Made by a program: the position numbers and the translations under genes. A stretch of 64,000 bases of DNA from Shewanella atlantica (GTDB taxonomy: Bacteria; Pseudomonadota; Gammaproteobacteria; Enterobacterales; Shewanellaceae): positions 1 through 64,000 of the forward strand of contig NZ_RXNV01000007.1 in NCBI RefSeq assembly GCF_003966265.1, given 5' to 3'. The first letter of the stretch is position 1. The number at the start of each line of letters is the position of its first letter. This document shows, in pieces, positions 27,627-35,566 of the stretch. The notes beneath the pieces are model-generated. The model was not told where the DNA came from and did not search any database. It saw only the letters and a list, made by a program, of their open reading frames with translations.

Positions 27627-27655
27627 AAAAAAGGCCGGAGTCGAGCTCCGGCCTT
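27627..27655 (-). terminator. Intrinsic terminator of the PhoPQ-like operon
   Basis: On the minus strand AAGGCCGGAG and CTCCGGCCTT form a 10-bp stem followed by a run of T residues (the A run at 27627-27632). It lies 50 bases past the kinase stop codon. Confidence 0.88.
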
Positions 27656-27707
27656 CGTTGTGTGTGGGGAAGTGAGCCTGGAATTGACCCTCTTATACCG
27701 ATTGGTA

Positions 27708-29033
27708 TTAGAACGTTAAGCTGACTCTTAACCCACCGAATTGTTCGCTATGGGTAAATTGCAAATCTATCTCATATTGCTCTGCGATGTCCTTGACGAT
27801 AGAAAGGCCTAAGCCATGACCCATGGTCGCCTCATCTAATCGTTTACCGCGACTGGTCAGTTGAGCAAGTTCCTCACTGGCTACACCGGGACCGTCATCT
27901 TCTATGGTGAGGCTGATGCGGTCATCTTCAACGCCTGCGCTTATCTCTACCCGAGACTTAGCCCACTTGTGGGCATTATCGAGTAAGTTTCCGATAAGCT
28001 CCATGCCATCTTCTCTATGAAGTGGCAGTCTTAAAAGTTTCTCCGGAATATGGACATTGCATTGTATATGTTTATGAAAGTGGACCTTGCTCAATGTCTG
28101 ACAAAGATCGTCTAAATCTTTGGGGAGCTGCATCTGAGCCGCCGGTAACATATCTCCGGTGATCCGCGCTGAAGCGAGTTTTCTCTCGATCATCTTATGG
28201 ACTAAGTCCAACTGCTTTTGAAGCGCTATAGCTGCATCGGGATCTTTGAGTCCCAAAGCCTCAACCTGTTGCTGCATAACAGCCAGTGGTGTCTTTAGCC
28301 CATGACTCAGGTTACCAATATTATTGCGGCTTCTTTCCAGCTGTTTGCTGGAGTATTGCAACAGCTCATTATAGGTGGAGGCTAATCCCTGCAGCTCCGG
28401 AGGGATCTTATCTATCTCTAATGAGGTGATCTCTCCCTCTCTCAGCTTTGATAGAGCCGATTGCATATGGTTAATCGGTTTAAAGGATTGTCTTAAAACC
28501 AGGAAAATCCCGGTGATCATGGCCAATAACATTGCCAGATTTACGCCCATTTTTGTGCCATAAACCTGGGTGAAAATTTTTCGTCCGATACTCAGATCCT
28601 GAGCGACGGTCAATGTGGCATCGACATCCAGAGAGTCAGAGCTGAGCCCGAGCGAGAGCAGTTGGATATCGTGATTTTGTGGCCCCTTGGTCTGCCAGAC
28701 ACGGCTCTCTCCCCTCTCTAGAGGCTCTATTTCGAGTTTCTGATCCCACAGAGAGCGTGAGCGGATCTCCTGGCCCGGTAGGTTTAGTTGATAGTAACGA
28801 CCTGAAAATACCGGTTTATAGAAGCCTGAAAGCTGGCTCTGATCTATGCTCAGCTCATCGCCCTGAAGATGAGTCGCCAGCATAACCTGCTCCAAGTCTT
28901 CCTGTAATCTGGCTATGATTGAGTCGTGAAACGCCTGTCTCAGCATGGATTCGAAGAAGATAATCGCAACGGCTGTCGACAAGATGACTAAGCCCGTAAG
29001 CCAGAGGCTGAGCCTGGTTCGAATCGAGATCAT
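27708..29033 (-). CDS. PhoQ-like membrane histidine kinase
   Basis: A 441-residue kinase: membrane segment (about 8-28), periplasmic domain (about 30-160), second membrane segment (about 163-183), HAMP region, phosphoacceptor motif NLSHGLKTPLAVMQQQ and an ATPase domain with NLLDNAHKWAK, EDDGPGV and GHGLGLSIV. The residue after the phosphorylated His is Gly instead of the common Glu, as the enteric PhoQ motif SHSLKTPLAV also departs from it; overall form is PhoQ/QseC-like. It overlaps the response regulator gene by four bases and follows it. In enterics PhoQ senses low magnesium, acid and cationic peptides; whether this one does is not shown. Confidence 0.85.
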   Translation of the reverse strand: MISIRTRLSLWLTGLVILSTAVAIIFFESMLRQAFHDSIIARLQEDLEQVMLATHLQGDELSIDQSQLSGFYKPVFSGRYYQLNLPGQEIRSRSLWDQKLEIEPLERGESRVWQTKGPQNHDIQLLSLGLSSDSLDVDATLTVAQDLSIGRKIFTQVYGTKMGVNLAMLLAMITGIFLVLRQSFKPINHMQSALSKLREGEITSLEIDKIPPELQGLASTYNELLQYSSKQLERSRNNIGNLSHGLKTPLAVMQQQVEALGLKDPDAAIALQKQLDLVHKMIERKLASARITGDMLPAAQMQLPKDLDDLCQTLSKVHFHKHIQCNVHIPEKLLRLPLHREDGMELIGNLLDNAHKWAKSRVEISAGVEDDRISLTIEDDGPGVASEELAQLTSRGKRLDEATMGHGLGLSIVKDIAEQYEIDLQFTHSEQFGGLRVSLTF

Positions 29034-29704
29034 TCTTTGATGCCGTGGAAGATATAACCTTGCCCACGTCGTGTCTCAATGGCTGTTTTACCTAGCTTCT
29101 TACGTAGATGGGTGACATACACCTCTACGACATTACTCTCTTTCTCATCATCGAATTGATACAGTTTATCTGTGAGTTGAGACTTCGAAAGCAGTTTCTG
29201 TGGTGACATCAAAAATATCTTGAGTAACCTGAACTCCATCGCCGTGAGTTCAAATAAGTTCGTTCCAACCATCACAGATTGCTGGTTTTCATCGAGAGTG
29301 ACGCCTGAGAAACTCAGCTCCTTCGATGGTGAGCTTGCTTTGCCGTGAGCACGCTGAATGAGTGCATGTATTCTTGCCAGCAGTTCCTGAGTATGGAAAG
29401 GCTTACCTAAGTAATCATCGGCACCGGCATTAAAGCCTTCCACTTTTTCATGCCACTGACTTCGCGCCGTTAGCATGATAACCGGCGTATTAATGCCTTG
29501 ATTTCTCCAGCGTTCGAGTAGTTCGAGGCCATTGCCATCGGGCAGACCGATATCTAAGATCACGCAATCGTAATTCGTCTCTTTTAGCAGGTAGTCGGCC
29601 TCGGCGGCCTTATCTGTTACGTCCGTAACGTATCCGGCTTGCTTAAGCTGTTTTTCGAGTTCTTCAACGAGTAGTGCATTATCTTCAACGAGCAGTAGTT
29701 TCAT
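29030..29704 (-). CDS. PhoP-like OmpR-family response regulator
   Basis: A 224-residue regulator with a receiver domain (acidic pair in VEDNALL, phosphoacceptor Asp in VILDIGLPDGNG near residue 52, Lys in GKPFH) and an OmpR-type winged helix ending VYVTHLRKKLGKTAIETRRGQGYIFHG. The sequence resembles enteric PhoP along its length. It precedes and overlaps the PhoQ-like kinase gene, and a small PepSY-domain gene lies 47 bases upstream on the same strand, probably in the same operon. Such PepSY-PhoP-PhoQ sets recur in marine gammaproteobacteria. Target genes cannot be read here. Confidence 0.88.
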   Translation of the reverse strand: MKLLLVEDNALLVEELEKQLKQAGYVTDVTDKAAEADYLLKETNYDCVILDIGLPDGNGLELLERWRNQGINTPVIMLTARSQWHEKVEGFNAGADDYLGKPFHTQELLARIHALIQRAHGKASSPSKELSFSGVTLDENQQSVMVGTNLFELTAMEFRLLKIFLMSPQKLLSKSQLTDKLYQFDDEKESNVVEVYVTHLRKKLGKTAIETRRGQGYIFHGIKE

Positions 29705-29751
29705 ATTAACCTGTCATCAAATGGTATCGTGGGCCCAAATGAAATATGGAA

Positions 29752-30090
29752 CTAATTCTCAAAAGCTCTGCAGTCATTGGGTAACGATTTGTAGGGATCG
29801 GGCTGTCCGGTGCTAGCGTCCAGACTCAGATCTATGATTTGGCCACGTTGCGACTTAATTTGCAAATCATAACGCCACTTTCCATCTTCACGATAGAGGT
29901 GTGCATCGATAAGTTTGCCGAAACAGAAATGTTTGGTTTTAGAGAGGGTAACATCGAGAGATAGAATCTTTCCAGAGCTAACTAGTTGTTTAGCTTCATA
30001 ATGTTCAAGTTCAATCAGGCTGGATGTGTGACCTGTCATTGGCATTAAGGCCGCAAGAGCTAAAAAGCTAACAATTAGTGCCCTTGTCAT
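29752..30090 (-). CDS. Small exported PepSY-like protein
   Basis: A protein of 112 residues from the ATG at 30090, which has GGAG about ten bases ahead; the frame continues to 30105. A signal peptide (MTRALIVSFLALAALMPMTGHTSS) precedes a single PepSY-like domain: a helix (ELEHYEAKQLVSSGKIL), then strands ending in WRYDLQIKSQRGQIIDLSLDASTGQ. Small PepSY proteins in front of PhoPQ-type systems are thought to modulate the periplasmic sensor domain. The C-terminal stretch KSLPNDCRAFEN and the earlier KTKHFCFGK supply two Cys residues that could form a disulfide. Operon membership is inferred from spacing. Confidence 0.72.
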   Translation of the reverse strand: MTRALIVSFLALAALMPMTGHTSSLIELEHYEAKQLVSSGKILSLDVTLSKTKHFCFGKLIDAHLYREDGKWRYDLQIKSQRGQIIDLSLDASTGQPDPYKSLPNDCRAFEN

Positions 30091-30102
30091 TAATATTATC
30101 TC

Positions 30103-30134
30103 CAAAAAAAATGGCCTGAGATTATCTCAGGCCA
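30103..30134 (-). terminator. Intrinsic terminator of crp
   Basis: TGGCCTGAG and CTCAGGCCA (30112-30134) form a 9-bp stem, followed on the minus strand by a run of T residues. It lies 40 bases after the crp stop and overlaps the start region of the PepSY gene, so some read-through into that operon is possible. Confidence 0.85.
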
Positions 30135-30172
30135 CTTTATCGAAGCTGTCTTAAATCTAACTTAATGTTAGC

Positions 30173-30808
30173 TTAGCGCGTGCCGTAAACTACGATAGTT
30201 TTACCGTGAGCTTGAATCAGGCTTTGCTCTTCAAGCATCTTAAGAATACGACCAACAGTCTCACGTGAACAACCAACAATTTGACCAATCTCTTGACGAG
30301 TGATCTTGATCTGCATGCCATCCGGGTGAGTCATCGCATCTGGCTGTTTCGCCAAATGTAATAATGTTTGGGCGATTCTTCCGGCGACATCAAGGAATGC
30401 AAGATCACCGACCTTCTGGCTGGTGCTGTGCAGACGATATGCCATCTGAGAAGAAAGCTTCATCAGAATTTCAGGGTTAACCTGGATAAGCTGCTTAAAT
30501 TTCTTGTAAGATATTTCTGCAATTTCACAAGGTTGCTTAGCACGAACCCAAGCAGTTCGTTCGGCTTGCTCTTCAAACAGACCAAGTTCACCGATGAAGT
30601 CGCCTTGATTCAGGTAAGAGAGGATCATCTCTTTGCCTTCTTCGTCTTTGATCAAAACAGCAACAGAACCTTTAACGATGTAATAAAGCGTATCTGATTC
30701 TTCACCAGCGTGGATCAAAGTGCTTTTGGCTGGATACTTATGAATGTGACAGTGTGATAAAAACCATTCCAAAGTAGGATCCGGTTTAGGCTTACCAATC
30801 AGAGCCAT
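30173..30808 (-). CDS. crp: cAMP receptor protein Crp
   Basis: A 211-residue global regulator that tracks E. coli Crp closely. The cAMP-binding pocket GELGLFEEQAERTAWVRA keeps the Glu and Arg contacts, with Thr where E. coli has Ser84. The helix-turn-helix TRQEIGQIVGCSRETVGRILKMLEE is essentially the enteric sequence, so the binding site should be the usual TGTGA-N6-TCACA. In Shewanella Crp is known to be required for anaerobic respiration with fumarate and metals, which fits fccA and the octaheme genes in this window. A 16-bp palindrome CTAGAT-N4-ATCTAG lies about 80 bases upstream (30887-30902). A terminator follows. Confidence 0.96.
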   Translation of the reverse strand: MALIGKPKPDPTLEWFLSHCHIHKYPAKSTLIHAGEESDTLYYIVKGSVAVLIKDEEGKEMILSYLNQGDFIGELGLFEEQAERTAWVRAKQPCEIAEISYKKFKQLIQVNPEILMKLSSQMAYRLHSTSQKVGDLAFLDVAGRIAQTLLHLAKQPDAMTHPDGMQIKITRQEIGQIVGCSRETVGRILKMLEEQSLIQAHGKTIVVYGTR

Positions 30809-31255
30809 GCCTATGTTCCTCGACAGTTTAATGTAAATACAAGAATATGCTAAATAAGCAGTTTACGTCAATTAAGTCAACAAAACCTAGATAGAGATCT
30901 AGATTTAGAAAGAATGAATATTCGTAACAGGCTATCTATATTGATGTTTATTTTGATACATTAGTGATATAAGTCAACTAATACCGTATAAATATGCATT
31001 GATTGGTTTAACAATGCCGACTTAATCACATCTTACCTCTGTTTACAGTAGAACTTGTGCGATATTTATTTGTCATAAACAGAGTGTGAAACACACTTTT
31101 TCTCGACTTTGGCTGTTATTTCTGGCTAACTCAAGGGAAATGAGCGTTTTGTATTGAGTTCTTACTGCTTTATTTTTGCTGTTCCAATTTACTTTTTTCA
31201 ACAGTAAACCCCCGTTGTGGGCTGGTTCGTATGCTGATTTCAATTAGGAGTTGTT
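30809..31255. other. Divergent control region between crp and the Sel1 gene
   Basis: About 450 A/T-rich bases separate the two divergent genes. The palindrome CTAGAT-AGAG-ATCTAG (30887-30902) is the clearest structure and could be an operator for crp. No open frame with a convincing start was found. Promoters are likely here but I cannot fix them. Confidence 0.45.
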
Positions 31256-32032
31256 TTGAAATATCATCCGTTATTTGTAGGCGTTGGTTTTGTCATATTA
31301 CTCTTGACGAGTACTACAACTAATGCATTTTCAATCCCTCAGCCTGTGGCAGAAGTTGCCGCGAGCAAATTAGCACATATTCAGCTGAAAGCCTCTCAAG
31401 GCGAGAAGGAAGCACAGTTTCTTCTCGGCCTCATGTATCTGTCCGGACGTTTCGTAGAGCAAGATCAACAACAGGGGATTAAGTGGGTCTCACTGGCAGC
31501 AGAGCAGGGTCATCCTAAGGCTCAACAGACGCTGGCCGATCTCTCATTCGAAGGCAATATTATTGAACGTGACCTGACGGTTGCAGAGCGCTGGTATCTC
31601 TCTTTAAGCGAACAGGGCAATAAGTGGGCTCAATTCAGACTCGGTTTTATCTATGCCGCCGGTGGCAATGGTGTAGAACGGAACTGTGGCAAAGCGGTTG
31701 ACCGATTCAGTTCGGTCGGCGATGAAGTTTCATTGGGGAATGTAGCCTGGATCTTATCTACCTGTCCGGAAGAGGAATACCGAAATGGTGATAAGGCCCT
31801 GCAGCTAGCACAGAGCCTGGTTGACGCAAATCGTGATGATCCGACTAACCTGGATAATCTGGCTGCCGCTTATGCTGAAACCGGTGACTACAGTGCGGCG
31901 ATTATGACGCAGCTGAAAGCCATCGATGCACTGAAACATAGCGAGGAAGCGCATCGTTCTGGTGAGTTTGAGGAGCGTCTTCAGACCTATGAGCAGAATA
32001 AGCCTTTCCGCGAAATCGTTCCCCTGATGTGA
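31256..32032 (+). CDS. Exported Sel1/TPR repeat protein
   Basis: A 258-residue protein starting at TTG with AGGAG well placed ahead. A signal peptide (about residues 1-24, ending NAFS) is followed by Sel1-like helical repeats: AQFLLGLMYLSGRFVEQDQQQGIKWVSLAAEQG, AQQTLADLSFEG and AQFRLGFIYAAGGNGVERNCGKAVDRF, then TPR-like segments (NLDNLAAAYAETGDYSAAIMTQLKAID). Such proteins act as scaffolds for partner binding in the periplasm. No partner is evident: it is divergent from crp and some 260 bases ahead of the metal-efflux genes. Function unknown beyond the repeat fold. Confidence 0.8.
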   Translation: MKYHPLFVGVGFVILLLTSTTTNAFSIPQPVAEVAASKLAHIQLKASQGEKEAQFLLGLMYLSGRFVEQDQQQGIKWVSLAAEQGHPKAQQTLADLSFEGNIIERDLTVAERWYLSLSEQGNKWAQFRLGFIYAAGGNGVERNCGKAVDRFSSVGDEVSLGNVAWILSTCPEEEYRNGDKALQLAQSLVDANRDDPTNLDNLAAAYAETGDYSAAIMTQLKAIDALKHSEEAHRSGEFEERLQTYEQNKPFREIVPLM

Positions 32033-32290
32033 TCTCACACTTTTAACTCCGGGTCATCGAAGAAGGTGGCCTGGATCATATCCGGTTATTCACCACTTGA
32101 TTCTTAGTGCTATCTCACGAAAATCCTATTTATCCGTGTAAATTAGTCAATATCGATATCTTGTTTCTAGATCTTAAAATCTGACTCTGGTCTAATACGT
32201 GACTTACTTTATTATTAGAGTTTAGTTTTTTACCGCCTGCTACTTATCTTTGAACTTTAGCGGGCGAGATATCATCTTATTAGGAAATAA

Positions 32291-32725
32291 TTGTTGTTCA
32301 ACATGAAAGCTTCAACACAGGTTTTACAATCTAAGTTGACACTGGTTCTCCTGCTGGTGGTTTTCGTGTCTCAATTATTTCCAACCTGTGTGGCATCAGA
32401 CATCCACACCAATGACGTTGCCTCACAAGAACTCTCACAAGAACTCTCACAAGATGCCTTACAAGAGGTCTCGCAAGCACGCTCACAAGTCACGCCTTCG
32501 GATGAAGAGCAGGAGTCTTGCTGTCATACTCCCGCCTGCACTTGTGTGCACACCAGAGCGGGGAGTGACCAAGATGAGCATGATGATGATTTTCATACCT
32601 CTTGCCATCCGCCAGTAGAGCTAAATTTTGCCTGCGCTCACAAGGCCGTCGAAGGTGAAAGTCCATTTCTTATAAGCTATCAAGACAGAAATTACGCACC
32701 ACCTATTCCCCCTCCTCATAGTTAA
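32291..32725 (+). CDS. Small exported Cys/His-rich protein preceding czcCBA
   Basis: About 144 residues, with a signal peptide, an SQ-rich low-complexity part (repeats of the type LSQE at about 46-66) and a C-terminal region with CCHTPACTCVH, DEHDDDFHTSCH and ACAH that could bind metal ions. It ends in a proline-rich PPIPPPHS. AGGA ahead favours a TTG start at 32291 or 32294; an in-frame ATG is at 32303. It lies 136 bases before czcC on the same strand, so a role as periplasmic metal sensor, chaperone or buffer is a fair guess. I recognise no named family; similar Cys/His-rich leaders accompany metal-efflux operons. Confidence 0.65.
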   Translation: MLFNMKASTQVLQSKLTLVLLLVVFVSQLFPTCVASDIHTNDVASQELSQELSQDALQEVSQARSQVTPSDEEQESCCHTPACTCVHTRAGSDQDEHDDDFHTSCHPPVELNFACAHKAVEGESPFLISYQDRNYAPPIPPPHS

Positions 32726-32861
32726 CTCCACGTTATATATATAATTTTTATTAATTAAATCTGCCTGCACAAGTTGTGGCCGAGGTGAGTTGCCGTGTCT
32801 ATTTTGATTATGACGCGACTCGCACCGCCAGGTGTTCAGGCGATAACCGGAGTTTATTCTC

Positions 32862-34208
32862 GTGAAGAGATATCAAGAGATCACACTCGTGGCCTGCCAA
32901 CGCGTGTTGGTCACCGTGAGTCTGTGCGTGCTTGCATTATATGCAGGCAAAAGTGTAGCCCAGCCGGAGCAAGGCGAGGTTAGTCTGCCTTGGGTGCTGG
33001 AAAAAACCTTATTAACGAATACACAATTACAAACCTTTCCTTATGAAGTCAGAGTCAGTGAAGCCCTGACTTTACAGGCTGGGATCACGCCTAACCCGGA
33101 GTTTTCAGTCGAAGTCGAAAATGTGCTGGGTACGGGGGAGATGCAAGGCGTCGACAATGCCGAGATCACCTTGGCATTAAGCCAGCTTATCGAGCTGGGT
33201 GACAAACGTCAGCGCCGCGTCGATGTGGCTCAAGCCGCTGAGCGTCAAAAGCTAAGTGAATATGAGATATTGCGTCTGGATATCCTGGCCGAGGCCACCG
33301 GGCGTTACTATCAGCTACTTCGCCTGCAAGCCCTGCAAGACTGGATCGAAAGGCGTATTTCAGTTGAGCAGAGCGCTTTAAAGGCGATCGAATCCCGCGC
33401 CAATGCCGGGGCGGTGATTCAAGCAGATGTGACTAAGATGGCTCTGCGCCTGTCACGATCGACGTCGGTTAAGGAGCAGCTCGATGGCGAGACAAGACTT
33501 GCCCGTCTGCGTTTAGCGGCCATGTGGTCGAGCGAACCTCACTTCTCTCATGCCCTTGGTACCCTCGATTTGTCTTCGGCGCTGCCCACTGCGGCGAGCG
33601 TGCTCAACGCTATCGAAACCGCCCCTCAATACCTGCAGTTGTTAAGCGTCGAGCGTTTGATGTATGCCAAACGCCGAATGGAGGAGTCTAAGGCACAATA
33701 TGATGTGACATTGGGGATGGGAGTTCGAAGCTATGACGGTTTCGATGATGGTGCTTTGATGTTCAACTTCTCTATGCCCATTCCGCTCTCTAACCCCAAT
33801 CAAGGTAATATTTTGGCCGCTAAAGCCCGTGAAGACAGAGCTATGGAGCAACAAAAATTGGCCCGCGGTCAGCTCAAGCTGTCATTGATGGAGCTTCATC
33901 TGGCCATGGTCAATAACGCCCGGCAAGCAAGCCGTATTCAGCAGCAAGTTTTGCCTTTAGCGCAAAGGTTACTCGAAGACACGCAAGGCGCCTATCAAAC
34001 GGGCCAAACCAGTGTGCTACAGCTGGTCGATGCCCAATCTGAGCTATTTGCCATAGAGCGGGATCTTATCGAAGCCAAAGTGGCTGTCTATCAACAAAGG
34101 CTCGAACTCGAGCGCATCACCGGACAATCTATGACAGCCACCCACTCAAACTTTAGCTCAAGTGTTCGTTCAAATATGACGCCGTTTGTGGCACCGGAGA
34201 ACAGATAA
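32862..34208 (+). CDS. czcC: Outer-membrane channel of a CzcCBA-type metal efflux system
   Basis: A 448-residue TolC-family protein starting at GTG with GGAG nine bases ahead. A signal region (to about residue 33, ending KSVAQ) is followed by the two internally similar outer-membrane efflux halves, with long amphipathic helices such as QADVTKMALRLSRS and YQTGQTSVLQLVDAQSELFAIERDLIEAK. The form GITPNPEFSVEVEN near residue 72 is typical of CzcC. It would give the trimeric exit duct for the pump made by the next two genes. Its stop codon overlaps the start of the adaptor gene (TAATG), showing one operon. Confidence 0.87.
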   Translation: MKRYQEITLVACQRVLVTVSLCVLALYAGKSVAQPEQGEVSLPWVLEKTLLTNTQLQTFPYEVRVSEALTLQAGITPNPEFSVEVENVLGTGEMQGVDNAEITLALSQLIELGDKRQRRVDVAQAAERQKLSEYEILRLDILAEATGRYYQLLRLQALQDWIERRISVEQSALKAIESRANAGAVIQADVTKMALRLSRSTSVKEQLDGETRLARLRLAAMWSSEPHFSHALGTLDLSSALPTAASVLNAIETAPQYLQLLSVERLMYAKRRMEESKAQYDVTLGMGVRSYDGFDDGALMFNFSMPIPLSNPNQGNILAAKAREDRAMEQQKLARGQLKLSLMELHLAMVNNARQASRIQQQVLPLAQRLLEDTQGAYQTGQTSVLQLVDAQSELFAIERDLIEAKVAVYQQRLELERITGQSMTATHSNFSSSVRSNMTPFVAPENR

Positions 34209-35554
34209 TGAATTTTAAATTGAATCAGCTTTCATCTGCATTTATGGCGGCAGCTATCACACTATCGGCTTTAAGCTTTTCAACTCTACTACCGGGAAAT
34301 TTAGCCTGGGCCAGTGGTGATCATGGTCATGGTCATGAAGAGAAGGAGGAGCATACTCCCGAGGGACCTCATGGGGGCAGACTCCTGCACAGCGGCGAGT
34401 TTGAGGTCGAGATCACTATGGTCGAATCGGGGATCCCGCCGGAGATGCGGGTGTATGCTTATCATAAGGGTGTGAAGCTGGATCCGGGTGAGATTAAACT
34501 CGAGTTATTGCTTAATCGCCTTGGCGGCAAGACAGACAGAATAAGCTTTATCGGTGAAGAAGATTACCTTGTGAGTGAGCAGAGCGTCGCCGAACCGCAC
34601 TCTTTCGAGGTAGAGGTTCATGCCGGCTTTAAGGGCGAGTCCTTCGACTGGCACTATGAAAATTATACCGGCCGGACTGAGATAAACGATCGCTTATTGA
34701 AACTTTCCGGTATTCAAACTCAGCAAGCCGGCAGTAAGCAGCTCACCTTCGTCGACACCTTGTTTGGTATCGTAGCTCCTATTACCGATAAGCAGTTTAG
34801 TGTTAATGCGCCTTACGCCGGCGTGATTGAACAGCTTCATGTCAGCATAGGTGACACGGTTGAGAAGGGACAAATTATCGCAAGTGTGCGCAACTCAAGC
34901 ACACTGCAAACGTATCAGGTCAAGAGCCCGGCCAGTGGTCAGGTTACCGAGCAGTTATTGAGCCTGGGTGACAACACATTTAATCGCGCCTTAGTACGTA
35001 TCAGTGATCTGTCGAGTGTTTGGATAGATCTCTCTGCTTTCCCAAAGAGCATAGACAAACTATCTCTGGGTCAGCCCGTGACGATTGGTGACGATCACAG
35101 CGGTGAAGCTCATGGCGACGAAGTGAGTCGTGATGACAGTCATGATACATCAGAGGGCCACAATGCCGACAATGTCAGCGCTTCAGCCCGAAGCACCATC
35201 AGTTACATAGCGCCAACTATGACAGGCGGTCACATCGCCCGTGTGCGAGCGGTGATCAATAACGAACATGGACACTGGCGACCAGGCATGCATATTCAAG
35301 CGGACATTGAGACCCGCACCAAGCAGGTACCTTTAGCGGTACGTGTCGATTCACTGCAAACCTTTATGGAAAATCCCGCTGTATTTGTCAAACATGGCAA
35401 CACCTTCGAGGTTCGTATGCTGAAACTTGGCGAGAGCGATGGCGTGTATGTAGAGGTGTTGGCAGGACTGGATAGTGAGAGTGAGTATGTCACTGAAAAT
35501 AGTTACTTATTAAAAGCGGACATCATGAAAAATGCCGCTAAACACGTGCACTAG
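34208..35554 (+). CDS. czcB: Periplasmic adaptor of a CzcCBA-type metal efflux system
   Basis: A 448-residue membrane-fusion protein with an N-terminal signal segment, then a His-rich stretch (HGHGHEEKEEH, near residue 40) and an extra N-terminal domain as in CzcB. The barrel-sandwich part begins near FSVNAPYAGVIEQLHVSIGDTVEKGQ. A second His/Asp-rich insertion (DDHSGEAHGDEVSRDD, near residue 297) lies in the middle of the beta-barrel part and probably binds metal. It links the inner-membrane pump CzcA to the channel CzcC. The gene overlaps czcC by one base and is 12 bases before czcA. Confidence 0.87.
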   Translation: MNFKLNQLSSAFMAAAITLSALSFSTLLPGNLAWASGDHGHGHEEKEEHTPEGPHGGRLLHSGEFEVEITMVESGIPPEMRVYAYHKGVKLDPGEIKLELLLNRLGGKTDRISFIGEEDYLVSEQSVAEPHSFEVEVHAGFKGESFDWHYENYTGRTEINDRLLKLSGIQTQQAGSKQLTFVDTLFGIVAPITDKQFSVNAPYAGVIEQLHVSIGDTVEKGQIIASVRNSSTLQTYQVKSPASGQVTEQLLSLGDNTFNRALVRISDLSSVWIDLSAFPKSIDKLSLGQPVTIGDDHSGEAHGDEVSRDDSHDTSEGHNADNVSASARSTISYIAPTMTGGHIARVRAVINNEHGHWRPGMHIQADIETRTKQVPLAVRVDSLQTFMENPAVFVKHGNTFEVRMLKLGESDGVYVEVLAGLDSESEYVTENSYLLKADIMKNAAKHVH

Positions 35555-35566
35555 GAGCCAATAATC

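Larger units (their letters stand above)
27135..27627. mobile_element. MITE-like element with 19-bp terminal inverted repeats
   Basis: TATGTCTGGAACATTTATG (27135-27153) and its exact reverse complement (27609-27627) bound a 493-base non-coding element. Both ends carry the dinucleotide TA, as in elements moved by Tc1/mariner/IS630-type transposases, which duplicate TA. The interior has no credible gene. It contains two copies of a two-hairpin module (27323-27371 and 27408-27458) and a terminal hairpin (GAAGGTTTC/GAAACCTTC). The element sits exactly between the terminators of fccA and of the convergent PhoQ-like gene, so it disrupts nothing. Confidence 0.75.
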
